The notes: a model not told the origin generated them from the sequence alone. A stretch of DNA of 64,000 nt from Claveliimonas ammoniilytica (GCF_025567415.1 NZ_JAOQJV010000012.1:1-64000), one strand, 5' to 3'; counted from the first letter of the stretch, positions 33,544-43,330 are shown. A program made the numbers and translations.

Positions 33544-33999
33544 ATGAAAAGAAATTATAAAATATACAAAAATGAAGGAAAACTTGCAAAAATTAGAACA
33601 ATGGAATTGAATGGAATGTTTACAGTAGAAATGGCATATATTGTGCCTTTTATATTAATGATATTTTTTCTGAGCATTATGGGAATATTTTATTATCATG
33701 ATAAGGCACTTACAGCGGCTGCCGCACACGAAACGGCAACAATTGCCGGAACAAAGGTCAGAGAAAAGGATGAAGTAACAGAAACCGTAGTGTCAACAAT
33801 TTTTGAAGAACGGATCAGGGGAAAATGTATTGTATTTGGCAATCCAAGTGTAAATGCAAAAGTTAACAAAGACCAGATTACGATTACAGCAGGTGCAACA
33901 AAAGGTCGTATGAAGCTTTTGGTCGCGGAGTCTTCAAGCATTACAAAACCAGAAGAAAAGATAAGAAGTTATCGAAAATTAGGATTGAAAAGATACTAG
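33544..33999 (+). CDS. TadE-like pseudopilin
   Basis: 151 residues. MELNGMFTVEMAYIVPFILM forms the prepilin-like hydrophobic helix with a Glu at the typical position, followed by a small soluble domain with strands. It probably helps pilus initiation. Fifteen bases separate it from the prepilin peptidase gene. Confidence 0.82.
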   Translation: MKRNYKIYKNEGKLAKIRTMELNGMFTVEMAYIVPFILMIFFLSIMGIFYYHDKALTAAAAHETATIAGTKVREKDEVTETVVSTIFEERIRGKCIVFGNPSVNAKVNKDQITITAGATKGRMKLLVAESSSITKPEEKIRSYRKLGLKRY

Positions 34000-34012
34000 A
34001 AAGAAGGAACAA

Positions 34013-34819
34013 ATGGAAATACATACAGAAGTAAAGAGCGAGTTGAATAAAACATTGTTGCGCATTTGTGTTCCGGGCATTACGGAAGCAGATTATCAGA
34101 TACGGATGCTACAGATGAATCAGATAAAAGGAGTGCTGCCTGTTGCTATACGCGGTGAGGGAGAAATGACTGTATACGAATATGAAATTACGGGTCTGGT
34201 ATCAATGAAAAATAAATATCGGCAGGACAAGATTACTAAAGAAGAGATGAAAAAGTTTCTATCAAAAATGCAGGAAACAATTTGGGATGTGGAACGTTAT
34301 TTACTGAACTCAAATAGAATCCTGCTGGAACCGGAAATGATTTTTGAAAAGAACGGTGAATTTCATTTTTGTTATATGCCACAGTATGATGGTACGATTC
34401 GGGAAAGCTTTCATAAGTTAATGGAATATTTTGTACAATGGACTGATTATCAGGATATAGCCAGTGTCCAGACTGCGTTTTTGCTTCATAAAGAAACAAT
34501 GAGAGAAAATTACAGTCTTACAGGAATCATAGAAAGTCTAAGCGAATTAGAAGAAAAGAATAGAAATATAAAAGTTGACAAAGCAATTACTAAAGCACAA
34601 ACGGAGATATGGGATACAAAAGAGGACGATGTGTATCAGGAAAGTACACACACATATGACACAGAGGAACATGACTGGATCACAAGGCAGGAGATGGGCA
34701 GTAAAATTATGAAAGAGACGGATAATCTCTGGAATCCGGTAAAGAAATTTTTAAATCGCCATAAGCGGCCGAGATGGGGAGACTGGGACGGAATCTATAT
34801 TGATGAAGAGGAATTATGA
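34013..34819 (+). CDS. DUF6382 protein, without the usual FHA domain
   Basis: 268 residues. The N-terminal about 190 residues match the DUF6382 pattern (YQIRMLQMNQIKGVLPVAIR, then FLSKMQETIWDVERYLLNSN). Relatives often carry a C-terminal FHA domain; here the protein ends after an acidic, Trp-rich tail instead. Last gene of the Tad operon. Its role is unknown, perhaps regulation of pilus assembly. Confidence 0.65.
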   Translation: MEIHTEVKSELNKTLLRICVPGITEADYQIRMLQMNQIKGVLPVAIRGEGEMTVYEYEITGLVSMKNKYRQDKITKEEMKKFLSKMQETIWDVERYLLNSNRILLEPEMIFEKNGEFHFCYMPQYDGTIRESFHKLMEYFVQWTDYQDIASVQTAFLLHKETMRENYSLTGIIESLSELEEKNRNIKVDKAITKAQTEIWDTKEDDVYQESTHTYDTEEHDWITRQEMGSKIMKETDNLWNPVKKFLNRHKRPRWGDWDGIYIDEEEL

Positions 34820-34862
34820 TGTTATACTAATATCATAGAATTACAATATAGAGGAGACAGGG

Positions 34863-35468
34863 ATGAATCAGAAAAAAGCACCCTGCACGGTTGTTCTGAT
34901 TGCTGTTAATACTGCAGTCTTTCTGGCACTTTCAGTTATCGGAATGACAGAAGATGCAGGATTCATGTTACAGCATGGAGCAATGTATGCACCGGATATC
35001 TTGTACAATGGTAAATATTATGAATTGTTTACCAGTATGTTTTTGCATTTTGGATTCCAGCATCTGATGAGTAATATGATCTCATTGGGCGTGATGGGGT
35101 GGCAGCTTGAATCTGCAATTGGAAGGATTCGTTATCTGTTAATCTATCTGCTTAGCGGAATCGGTGGCAACCTTTTATCATTGGCTGCAGATATACATGG
35201 TGGAGAATATGCAGTATCTGCCGGAGCATCGGGAGCAATATTCGGAATCATCGGAGCATTACTTTATATTGCGATTCGTAATTATGGACGAGTGGGCAGT
35301 GTCTCGGGCAGAGGCATTGTGTTTATGATAGTTATTACATTCTATTATGGCTATAGCAACACAGGAGTTGACAACTATGCGCATATAGGTGGGTTGATCA
35401 GTGGATTCCTTTTAGCAGTAATCCTGTATCATAAGTCAGGGAGAAAGAAAGGGATACGATCACAATAA
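34863..35468 (+). CDS. Rhomboid intramembrane serine protease
   Basis: 201 residues with six membrane segments. The family signs are HFGFQHLMSNM, SGASGAIFG (catalytic Ser) and YAHIGG (catalytic His). It cuts single-pass membrane proteins. GGAG precedes the ATG. Confidence 0.9.
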   Translation: MNQKKAPCTVVLIAVNTAVFLALSVIGMTEDAGFMLQHGAMYAPDILYNGKYYELFTSMFLHFGFQHLMSNMISLGVMGWQLESAIGRIRYLLIYLLSGIGGNLLSLAADIHGGEYAVSAGASGAIFGIIGALLYIAIRNYGRVGSVSGRGIVFMIVITFYYGYSNTGVDNYAHIGGLISGFLLAVILYHKSGRKKGIRSQ

Positions 35469-35586
35469 AGGTATCGGGTATACTGTTTGAATGCATGGTG
35501 TGGCAGCAGTAGAATAAACGGGTAATATACGATAGGCGAATATAGAATTGGCTGAATCGTGAATATAAGGAAAGAAGGTAATTGTT

Positions 35587-36003
35587 ATGAAAGACTGTAA
35601 TTGTATTTTTTGTAAGATTGCAAATGGAGAGATTCCATCTGCTACCTTGTATGAGGATGAAGAGTTCCGTGTAATTCTGGATCTTGGTCCGGCAACAAAG
35701 GGACATGCTTTGATCTTGCCGAAGGAGCATTATGCGAATCTGTATGAGATTCCTGAGGAGACGGCAGGAAAGTCTATCATTCTTGCGAAGAAGATGGTTA
35801 CAAGAATGAAGAAAGCACTGAACTGTGATGGATTTAATGTACTTCAGAATAATGAGGAACCTGCGGGTCAGACGGTGTTCCATTATCATATGCATCTGAT
35901 TCCGAGATACGAAGGCGATAATGCTTTTCCAATGTGGAATGCAGGTGAACTCACGGATGAAGTCAGAGATGAAGTCCTGAAGAAGGTAAAAGAGACAGAA
36001 TAG
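35587..36003 (+). CDS. HIT-family nucleotide hydrolase
   Basis: 138 residues with the full histidine triad HYHMHLIPRY and the CIFCKIANGEIPS zinc-type N-terminus typical of the HinT/Hit branch. It hydrolyses adenosine phosphoramidates and related nucleotides. GAAAGAAGG precedes the ATG. Confidence 0.93.
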   Translation: MKDCNCIFCKIANGEIPSATLYEDEEFRVILDLGPATKGHALILPKEHYANLYEIPEETAGKSIILAKKMVTRMKKALNCDGFNVLQNNEEPAGQTVFHYHMHLIPRYEGDNAFPMWNAGELTDEVRDEVLKKVKETE

Positions 36004-36051
36004 CGGAATATAGGAATATAGGAATATATTCGTAGACAATGTTATAAAGCA

Positions 36052-36624
36052 ATGAGAGATAAGGAAATTAACAGTGGGAATAGAGTCCGAAAAAAGAATG
36101 GATTCGATGCTGTATATGAGGAATATCATAAAATGGTATTCCGTATAGCGTATCATTATACCTGCAATAGAGAAGAGGCAGAAGACATTTCACAGGTGGT
36201 CTTTGGTAGATATTACATTTTTTCAGAAACCGGTCGTGTGACAAACGTACGGAGTTGGCTGGCGACGACAGCCAGGAACGTTGCGGTGAATCATGTAAAA
36301 CATATAAGCTATGAAAGACTGCTATGGGCGAAAGAAACGATGGAAGACTATCTTGGATATGAAGAAGATCCGGAAGAACAATTTTTTGGAACTTTACGTG
36401 AGAAAGATGAAATCGAATGTGCATGCAGGATATTGGCGGCACTAAAGACCAAAAAACGGAAATGGTATAATCTGGCAGTATATGCATATTGTAATGAGAT
36501 GCCTAGACAGGAGATAGCTGACCGTATGGGAATGTCTTTGGATGCAGTGATGAGTACGTTGACAAGAATCAAGGATTGGATCAGAAAAAATTATAAAGAC
36601 GAGTTTGACCACATTAATACTTAA
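36052..36624 (+). CDS. ECF sigma factor
   Basis: 190 residues. Region 2 is seen in YEEYHKMVFRIAYHYTCNRE and EEAEDISQVVF; region 4 in PRQEIADRMGMSLDAVMSTL then TRIKDWIRKN. It directs RNA polymerase to a small regulon, probably envelope stress. Its likely partner, a membrane anti-sigma-type protein, is at 37821, on the far side of the opposite-strand murG. Confidence 0.85.
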   Translation: MRDKEINSGNRVRKKNGFDAVYEEYHKMVFRIAYHYTCNREEAEDISQVVFGRYYIFSETGRVTNVRSWLATTARNVAVNHVKHISYERLLWAKETMEDYLGYEEDPEEQFFGTLREKDEIECACRILAALKTKKRKWYNLAVYAYCNEMPRQEIADRMGMSLDAVMSTLTRIKDWIRKNYKDEFDHINT

Positions 36625-36626
36625 CA

Positions 36627-36655
36627 GAAAAAGGTGTCAGACTGACACCTTTTTC
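36627..36655. terminator. Bidirectional terminator between sigma factor and murG
   Basis: AAAAAGGTGTCA, loop GAC, TGACACCTTTTT: a perfect stem with A-tract and T-tract, suited to both converging genes. Confidence 0.85.
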
Positions 36656-36701
36656 TATACTTATACAACAAAAATATCTTTATAGTTTAAAGTGGTTTTA
36701 A

Positions 36702-37769
36702 TTATGCACGTGCAACAGACTCGATCAGATCAATGATCGTATCGATGGAATCCTGCTGGTTAGAGTTCTTCATAGCTGAGATATAGCGATCGCGGTTCTG
36801 GTAAAGCTCATGAATTGTATCCAGAAGCTTCTCGTTGGTGATCTCTTCCTCCTCCATTACGGTGCTGAATCCCTGACGCTCAAATGAACGCGCATTCAGA
36901 ATCTGGTCTCCCCGGCTGGCATTGGCAGAAAGTGGAATCAGAAGATTCGGCTTACGCAGTGCGAGCAGTTCGCAGATCGCATTAGCTCCAGCACGTGAGA
37001 TAACAATATCTGATAATGCAAAGAGATCCTTCAGTTCATCTTTGATGTATTCATACTGTACGTAACCATCCAATGCGTTCAGTGAAGGGTCGAGCTTACC
37101 TTTGCCACACAGATGAATAACCTGAAAATCTTTTAATAATACCGGAAGAATACGACGGACAGCTTCATTTACCGCTACAGCGCCGAGGCTTCCACCGATG
37201 ATAAGAATTACAGGCTTACCGTCTGTCAGCCCTGTAAAGTCGAGTGCATGCTGGCGATCTCCTGACAGCAATTCCTGTCGAATCGGAGAACCAGTCAGTA
37301 CCGCTTTGCTTGCCGGAAGTAGTTCTACTGTTTCCGGGAAGTTACAGCACACTTTTGTAGCTGACGGAATAGACAGCTTATTCGCAAGCCCCGGAGTCAT
37401 ATCAGACTCATGAATGATTGTTGGAACCTTGCATTTCTTTCCGGCGAATACGACCGGAACAGATACGAAGCCGCCTTTGGAAAAGATTACATCCGGTTTT
37501 AATAATTTAATTAATCGATGTGCTTCACGGAAACCCTTGAGTACACGGAAAGGATCTGTGAAGTTACGAAGACTGAAATAACGTCTCAGCTTACCGGAAG
37601 AGATCCCGTGATATGGGATACCGAGCTGTTCGATCAGCTCCTTTTCAATTCCGTTATATGAACCGATATAGTGAATATCATAGTTCAGTTCTTTGAGACG
37701 CGGCAGCAGAGCAATGTTCGGCGTGACGTGCCCGGCAGTGCCGCCGCCGGTTAAGATAATACGTTTCAT
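36702..37769 (-). CDS. murG: UDP-GlcNAc transferase MurG
   Basis: 355 residues. Visible are GGGTAGHVTPNIAL (first G-loop), GGSLGAVAVNE and SRAGANAICELLAL of the sugar-nucleotide site. It adds GlcNAc to lipid I to make lipid II. A longer frame upstream is not used: the ATG at 37769 has GGAGG at the right distance and matches the family start (MKRIILTGGGTAGH). The gene is on the minus strand between two plus-strand sigma-system genes. Confidence 0.95.
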   Translation of the reverse strand: MKRIILTGGGTAGHVTPNIALLPRLKELNYDIHYIGSYNGIEKELIEQLGIPYHGISSGKLRRYFSLRNFTDPFRVLKGFREAHRLIKLLKPDVIFSKGGFVSVPVVFAGKKCKVPTIIHESDMTPGLANKLSIPSATKVCCNFPETVELLPASKAVLTGSPIRQELLSGDRQHALDFTGLTDGKPVILIIGGSLGAVAVNEAVRRILPVLLKDFQVIHLCGKGKLDPSLNALDGYVQYEYIKDELKDLFALSDIVISRAGANAICELLALRKPNLLIPLSANASRGDQILNARSFERQGFSTVMEEEEITNEKLLDTIHELYQNRDRYISAMKNSNQQDSIDTIIDLIESVARA

Positions 37770-37820
37770 AGTGCGCCTCCAATCAATATCAATAAAGTAA
37801 TTGTAAACGAGGGGAGTGCG

Positions 37821-38717
37821 ATGGTCAAGGGAAAAGAGGAAGTTATGAAAGAGCATTTGAACGATTACGAAAAGAGAATATGGGAAGGAATCGATAAGGA
37901 CGCAGAAGAAATTATAAAAATGGTGGAAGCGGATCCTGAGGCGATGTCTGCGGAGCCGAGTGAAGAAATGGATCGGAAAATCTATGCGATGATTCCAGGC
38001 CATGAAGATGCGGATTCGGAAGATTCGGCGATGGAGGGCTTGTCAGAAGAAGACCAGGAAGCACTACGTCTGGGCAGAGAGTTACAGAAGCGGAGAAAAG
38101 AGAAAGAAGAGGAAAAATCCAGAGCAAAAAGACGCCATCACTGGAAGCGAATCACAGCTGCGGCAGCAGTATTGGTGCTTGTGATAGGAATAGGAACAAC
38201 AGGAGTAGGTGGACCGAAGAAAATCGTGGAGATGGTGGAAGGAACATTTGGCGGAAGAGATGCTTCGCGAGTGAATGTATCGAAAGAGGAGACTAAAGAT
38301 ACAGCGGACAGTGAAGAAGAACAGGCATATCAACAAATTAAAGATGAATTGGGATTTGATCCCATTAGGATAGTAAAAATCACTCCGAAGCTGAAATATG
38401 AATATTGTGAAGTGGATGAAGATATGGAAATGGCGCAGTTGCTTTATAAAAATGGTAATGCAAATGTGTCTTATGTAATGAGTTCGTCTTATTACGAGGA
38501 ATTAATGGGAGTTGATTTAGAAGATACTATAACAGATAGTTATACTTTGGAAAAAGGAAAGCTCAGGGCAAAAGTTATGGAATATGAATTGCCGGAAAGC
38601 AAGAAAAAGGAATATTCAGCAACATTCGAATATCGGGGAGTTTATTATCATATGATAGGGATTATAGAAAAAGCAGATTTTGAAGAAATTTTAAAAAATT
38701 TGCATTTTCCTTCTTAA
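37821..38717 (+). CDS. Anti-sigma-type membrane protein (DUF4367-like C-terminus)
   Basis: 298 residues. A charged cytoplasmic N-terminal part (about 1-105) leads to one membrane segment (about 112-128) and an external domain ending GVYYHMIGIIEKADFEEILK, like DUF4367 sensor domains. Its architecture fits an anti-sigma factor for the ECF sigma at 36052. Cognate pairing is inferred from position. Confidence 0.65.
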   Translation: MVKGKEEVMKEHLNDYEKRIWEGIDKDAEEIIKMVEADPEAMSAEPSEEMDRKIYAMIPGHEDADSEDSAMEGLSEEDQEALRLGRELQKRRKEKEEEKSRAKRRHHWKRITAAAAVLVLVIGIGTTGVGGPKKIVEMVEGTFGGRDASRVNVSKEETKDTADSEEEQAYQQIKDELGFDPIRIVKITPKLKYEYCEVDEDMEMAQLLYKNGNANVSYVMSSSYYEELMGVDLEDTITDSYTLEKGKLRAKVMEYELPESKKKEYSATFEYRGVYYHMIGIIEKADFEEILKNLHFPS

Positions 38718-38785
38718 AAAACGACAGGTTTTGCAAGTTCGGTTGTCTATATATATGAGAAGAGTTGGTAGCTGCGGAGAATATT

Positions 38786-39274
38786 ATGCAGAAACGAGCG
38801 ATATCTACAATCTGTGCAATTTCAATGCTCATCTGTTTACTGCTGAGTACAAGTACCGGTATGTCAGCAGAAGCATCTGACAACAGGTCTATGTTGGATG
38901 GTTCCTATTTGACAAATGAAACTGAATCTACTGGCACAGATATTAAGATTACTAGAGGGGAAAACCTTCAGGTAGGTTATTCGAAGATACGTAAAGTCAA
39001 GGCAGGTGTGATTTATGCCGGTGGAACAACCATTGGGCAGCATACCTGTAAGTCGATACAGATTACTGTTTCCGTTGAACGCGCGAAGTGGGAAGACGAG
39101 GAATGGGAAGTTGTAGAGGTGTGGCATAAGGAGAATACCGATGCAGACCTTGTAAGTACCAGCAAAAAGCTGGAAGTAGAGGGTGGTTGGTATTACCGGG
39201 TTGTATGTATTCATTCTGCGGATGGAGACATGAGCAGCTCGGCGACGGATGGCCTATATGTGGAGGAACCATAG
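38786..39274 (+). CDS. Secreted DUF6147-type protein
   Basis: 162 residues from ATG 38786 (GCGGAG upstream), preferred to a GTG/TTG-type start at 38765. A signal peptide (RAISTICAISMLICLLLSTS) ends near STGMSAEA. The mature part is beta-rich, with a C-terminal WYYRVVCIHSADGDM stretch. Function unknown. Confidence 0.65.
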   Translation: MQKRAISTICAISMLICLLLSTSTGMSAEASDNRSMLDGSYLTNETESTGTDIKITRGENLQVGYSKIRKVKAGVIYAGGTTIGQHTCKSIQITVSVERAKWEDEEWEVVEVWHKENTDADLVSTSKKLEVEGGWYYRVVCIHSADGDMSSSATDGLYVEEP

Positions 39275-39580
39275 TGACGTCACATTCCCCACAGGAACCG
39301 CAGATTCCTGACGTTGATGCATAAGTTCTGGCAGGAAAGCTGTAACGGAAGTCTATGAGGATAGTAGAGAACAAACAGGAGACAGATTCTCTGGGTTACA
39401 CACAACATGTCAGGCCGTAGGGATATATGCGGCCGCCCCGAATCATAGGTGGACGGAACAGCCGGAGAGTCTGGCAGCGTCATCTGTTCTTGTATTAATG
39501 AAAACTGAATATGGAAAAGTGCTGCTGTGGCTTTTGGAAGTGGAGAGACAAAAGTGAACAGTAAACAGCACGAAAAAGGA
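39275..39580. other. Intergenic stretch, no gene seen
   Basis: About 300 bases downstream of the DUF6147 gene. No frame with a ribosome site; nothing recognised before the terminator at 39581. Confidence 0.45.
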
Positions 39581-39608
39581 AAAGAGACCGAGGGAGACGG
39601 TCTCTTTT
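39581..39608. terminator. Bidirectional terminator
   Basis: AAAGAGACCG and CGGTCTCTTT form a perfect 10-bp stem with a T-tract; it separates converging transcripts. Confidence 0.85.
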
Positions 39609-39640
39609 TCTTAAATCAGGTTACACGTATTTATGAATGC

Positions 39641-39883
39641 TTACTGTGCCAATGCCTGACGAAGTGCTTTTGCGAGCTGGTCCGGACAGGATGTTGGCTT
39701 GAATCCGCACTGGATTCCTTCCAGACGCTTGATGGCATCTTCGGCCTTCATGCCGGTTACCAGTTTTGAGATGCCCTGCAGATTGCCGTCACATCCACCA
39801 ATGAATTCTACTGATTTTATTACATCACCGTCCAGCTCCAGATTGATCAGCTGTGAACAGGTGCCGCGTGTTTTATACTGCAT
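39641..39883 (-). CDS. TSCPD domain protein (TIGR03905 type)
   Basis: 80 residues. The family pattern is clear: RGTCSQLINLELDGDVIKSV, then FIGGCDGNLQGISKLV and TSCPDQL at the end. The domain also occurs at the C-terminus of some ribonucleotide reductases. Function of the stand-alone form is unknown. An AGGAGG site precedes the ATG on the minus strand. Confidence 0.88.
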   Translation of the reverse strand: MQYKTRGTCSQLINLELDGDVIKSVEFIGGCDGNLQGISKLVTGMKAEDAIKRLEGIQCGFKPTSCPDQLAKALRQALAQ

Positions 39884-40045
39884 ATCTTAAATCCTCCTAT
39901 CATAATTAATATTGAGTCTTGATTAAAGACTATCGGCATTATAACAGAAGCAGATAGAAAATACCAGAGTAAAAATGTGCACAGAATTATAGAGTCGTCA
40001 TGAAAAACATGGTATACTATCGGAGGTAGAAAAGGAGGATGAGAT

Positions 40046-40741
40046 ATGATCGGTATTATCGGAGCTATGGATGAAGAAGTAGCAGCATTAAAAGAGAAGA
40101 TGGAAGTGGAGAAGGTAACAGACCGGGCTTCTATGCAATTTGTGGCAGGTAAGCTGGAAGGTAAAGAGGTGACTGTAGTGCGCAGCGGTATTGGTAAGGT
40201 CAATGCGGCAGTGTGTGCACAGATTCTGGCATCGGAATTTCATGTAGATACATTGATTAACACAGGAATCGCGGGTTCGCTGGATGCAAAGATTGATATT
40301 GGAGATATGGTGATCTCTACCGATGCACTTCATCATGATATGGATGCGACTGCATTTGGTTATCCGTTGGGAGAAGTGCCGAGAATGGATATTCTGGCGT
40401 TTCCGGCTGATGAGAAGCTGATCCGTCTGGCAGTAGAGGCGAATGAGGAAGCGAATCCGGATATTCACACATTTACCGGAAGAGTGGTAAGCGGAGATCA
40501 GTTTGTGGCTTCTGATGAAGTGAAAGAGAAGATCCGCAGTAATTTTGGCGGACTGTGTACGGAGATGGAGGGAGCTGCAATTGCTCATACCGCATACCTC
40601 AATGACATTTCGTATGTCATTATTCGTGCTATTTCGGACAAGGCAGATGGCAGTGCATCTGAGGACTATCCGACCTTTGAGAAGAAAGCAATTGCCCACA
40701 GTGTACGACTTGTGGAGAAATTAATGACAAAGCTTGCGTAG
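40046..40741 (+). CDS. mtnN: MTA/SAH nucleosidase
   Basis: 231 residues. GIIGAMDEEVAALKEKM, the GIGKVNAA segment, FVASDE and EMEGAAIAH, plus the catalytic Asp in AISDKADGSA, match the Pfs/MtnN family. It cleaves methylthioadenosine and S-adenosylhomocysteine to adenine and the thioribose part. The ribosome site is AAAGGAGG. Confidence 0.95.
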   Translation: MIGIIGAMDEEVAALKEKMEVEKVTDRASMQFVAGKLEGKEVTVVRSGIGKVNAAVCAQILASEFHVDTLINTGIAGSLDAKIDIGDMVISTDALHHDMDATAFGYPLGEVPRMDILAFPADEKLIRLAVEANEEANPDIHTFTGRVVSGDQFVASDEVKEKIRSNFGGLCTEMEGAAIAHTAYLNDISYVIIRAISDKADGSASEDYPTFEKKAIAHSVRLVEKLMTKLA

Positions 40742-40861
40742 CGTTATGGCTGAATGCGAGGTGACCAGATCTGACAGAGATGGACAAGCCTGACAGAATA
40801 TGAGAAAACTCGCAGAACTCTATGCGAAATATGAAGAACGGTTTTTCCGCCCTCGTTCGGC

Positions 40862-40881
40862 GTTTCGAGTATAATCGAAAC
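40862..40881 (+). promoter_or_regulatory. Promoter -10 box inside a perfect palindrome
   Basis: GTTTCGA-GTATAA-TCGAAAC: 7-bp perfect arms frame a TATAAT (40870-40875) upstream of the gene at 40902. A repressor at this palindrome would cover the promoter. Confidence 0.5.
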
Positions 40882-40901
40882 AAAGAAGGAGGGCATTTAT
40901 T

Positions 40902-41753
40902 ATGTTGGAAATGATAATGGACAGGCATTTGCAGTTTGTGCTACTGGGGGCTGTGGCATCGATCGGGCTAATCAGTAAAATTATTACAGGGGTGACGCTT
41001 AAGAAACTAGTATGGGCGGCAGCAAATATGGGGAAAAGTACGCATCCGTTGATGCGCCTGATCCGGGCAAAATATGAGCATGCGTGTATGGTAAGTGATC
41101 GCGTGCAGAATGTGGAAGTGTTTGTGGAGAAATACATATATGAATACCGGATTGCAGGATTGTCACTTCACAGTTGGCGAAGATTAGAAAAGGGGACGGC
41201 GTGGATCTGTGCGGCAATCGGTGTATTGGCAGCACTTGGAGAATATGTGCTTCATGGAATGAATGATCAGGTACTGCGTAATGGCGCATTTGGACTGGCC
41301 GCAGGTGTTATTTTATTTGCACTGCGGGTGTCAGTAGATGAGAATTATCGTCTGCAGGCAATACGCACATATATGGTAGATTATCTGGATAATTTCTGTG
41401 CGCGCAAATACGAAAAGAGCCGGGAAAAGAGTATGCCAAAATACGAAGAAGAATCAGTACCGAAGATTATGCCAGAGGAGAAGCAGGAAATGAAACAGGA
41501 GCCTGTTCCGGAACTGATGCCTGAAAATATACCGGTAAAGGAACCGCCAAGAGAATCCATAAGGGAAACCATAAGAGAAGCGGAGAAAATCCCTGAAAGA
41601 GAAGCAGAGAAAGTCCCTAAAAGAGAAGCAGAGAAAGTTTCTGCAAGAGAGCCTGCAAGGGAGCCTGTGACAAAGCCGACATCTGCAAGGCAGGATAAAA
41701 ATGTATCTAAGGAAGTGTTGATTCGGGAAATTTTGGAAGAATATCTGGCATGA
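40902..41753 (+). CDS. Membrane protein with Glu/Pro/Arg repeat tail
   Basis: 283 residues. The N-terminal membrane segment, a second pair at about 95-150, and a C-terminal charged region made of degenerate repeats (EKIPEREAEKVPKREAEKVS). A final helix ends KEVLIREILEEYLA. No family recognised. The repeats may be a flexible linker to a partner-binding tip. Confidence 0.65.
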   Translation: MLEMIMDRHLQFVLLGAVASIGLISKIITGVTLKKLVWAAANMGKSTHPLMRLIRAKYEHACMVSDRVQNVEVFVEKYIYEYRIAGLSLHSWRRLEKGTAWICAAIGVLAALGEYVLHGMNDQVLRNGAFGLAAGVILFALRVSVDENYRLQAIRTYMVDYLDNFCARKYEKSREKSMPKYEEESVPKIMPEEKQEMKQEPVPELMPENIPVKEPPRESIRETIREAEKIPEREAEKVPKREAEKVSAREPAREPVTKPTSARQDKNVSKEVLIREILEEYLA

Positions 41754-41881
41754 TAATGAGAAGAAGGTCTTCTTGAAAGTGGAGAGTCAAATGCGAGACA
41801 AATTAGACTGCATATCTTGATATAAGGTATGTAAACTGGTAAAATAGATAAAAAGTTCATCATAAGAATAAGGATGGTAAT

Positions 41882-43330
41882 ATGGAGAGATTATATGACA
41901 GATTGAGTGCTTACCAGGCATCGGATTATTATGGATTCCATATGCCGGGGCATAAGAGACAGGCATCCTGGGGCGACAATCTTCCATTTGGAATCGATAT
42001 CACGGAGATTGAAGGGTTTGACGATCTTCATCACGCAAGTGGAATTCTGAAAGATGCGCAGGAGCTGACAGCCAGAGTGTACGGCGCGGAAGAAAGCCGT
42101 TTTCTGGTGAATGGAAGTACAGTAGGAATCCTGAGTGCGATACTTGGCTGCACGAAGAAGGGCGGTAAGATACTATTTGCCAGACAATGCCACAAATCAG
42201 TCTATCACGCAGTCTATCTGAATGAATTGAATCCGATCTATCTGTATCCGGAATTTGATGAGGATTTACATCTGAATACTTATATTTCTGTAAGCGCAGT
42301 GAAGACTGCGCTTATGGAGCATTCGGACATACGCGCTGTGGTAATCGTGTCTCCGACATATGATGGCGTGATTTCTGATGTGGAAGGAATTGCCGCAGTG
42401 GTGCATGCATATGGTATTCCACTGATCGTGGATGAGGCACATGGAGCACATCTGGGATTTCATCCGTATTTTGATAAAAATGCACTGGCAAAAGGAGCTG
42501 ATGTGGTAATTCACAGCGTTCACAAGACACTGCCGTCGCTTACACAGACGGCTATTTTGCATGTACAGGGTGAGATTGCAGATCGCAGACGGATCTTCCG
42601 TTATCTGGATATGCTGCAGTCCAGCAGCCCTTCGTATGTGTTGATGGCGTCGATCGATAACTGCGTGCATCTGCTGGCAGAAAAACGAGACGAGATGTTT
42701 GTACCGTATGTGAAGAGATTGCAGGAAGCCCGGGCGCAGCTGAAGCAGATGAAGTACTTGAAGCTTTTGGAGACGGAGCATTATGACTGGTCTAAGATTG
42801 TCGTATCGGCGAAGGGAGGTGGCCTTAGTGGAAGGGAACTGTATCGCATTTTGCGTGTGAAATACCATTTGCAGATGGAGATGGCGGCAGGGACTTATGT
42901 GATTGCAATGACGTCGATCAGTGATACGGATGAAGGTTTTCAGAGATTAGTAAAGGCATTTCTGGAGATAGACAGCGAGATTGGATTGAAAAATGAGCAG
43001 ATGAACGCGAGCAAACAGATGGCGCTGAATGATGTGGTGGAAGCTATGGAGGATGCTATGGGAAGACTCCCTAAGAATCCGCAGGTCATGAACAGTGCCA
43101 GGGCTCTGGAAATTCCATTGGAAGAGACCGAGATGGTATTATGGGAAGAGAGTGTGGGCAGAATATCAGTGGAATATGCCTATCTTTATCCGCCGGGAAG
43201 TCCGTTGATCGTGCCGGGTGAACAGGTGACCGAAGAGGCGGTAAGGTTGCTGCAAGATTACCGAAAAGTAGGATTTTCCATAGAGGGATTAGAAAAAGAC
43301 GATTATCTGAGAGTGCAAAAAAACTGGTAA
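41882..43330 (+). CDS. Orn/Lys/Arg decarboxylase family protein
   Basis: 482 residues, PLP-dependent fold type I. The N-terminal GFHMPGHKRQ, IVDEAHGAHLGFH and the PLP lysine in HSVHKTLPSLTQ are clear. The C-terminal domain (YLYPPGSPLIVPGEQV) fits the short Bacillus-type arginine/lysine decarboxylases. It makes agmatine or cadaverine; the substrate cannot be chosen. Its neighbour is a guanylate kinase-like gene, the usual order in Clostridia. Confidence 0.88.
   Translation: MERLYDRLSAYQASDYYGFHMPGHKRQASWGDNLPFGIDITEIEGFDDLHHASGILKDAQELTARVYGAEESRFLVNGSTVGILSAILGCTKKGGKILFARQCHKSVYHAVYLNELNPIYLYPEFDEDLHLNTYISVSAVKTALMEHSDIRAVVIVSPTYDGVISDVEGIAAVVHAYGIPLIVDEAHGAHLGFHPYFDKNALAKGADVVIHSVHKTLPSLTQTAILHVQGEIADRRRIFRYLDMLQSSSPSYVLMASIDNCVHLLAEKRDEMFVPYVKRLQEARAQLKQMKYLKLLETEHYDWSKIVVSAKGGGLSGRELYRILRVKYHLQMEMAAGTYVIAMTSISDTDEGFQRLVKAFLEIDSEIGLKNEQMNASKQMALNDVVEAMEDAMGRLPKNPQVMNSARALEIPLEETEMVLWEESVGRISVEYAYLYPPGSPLIVPGEQVTEEAVRLLQDYRKVGFSIEGLEKDDYLRVQKNW

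Noticed and set aside
36004..36029. Triple GGAATATA repeat
   Set aside because: Short AT-rich repetition with no nearby regulator or structure; likely slippage.
37770..38003. N-terminal extension of MurG
   Set aside because: The extension runs over the divergent gene and has no family match; the start at 37769 has GGAGG and the family's first residues.
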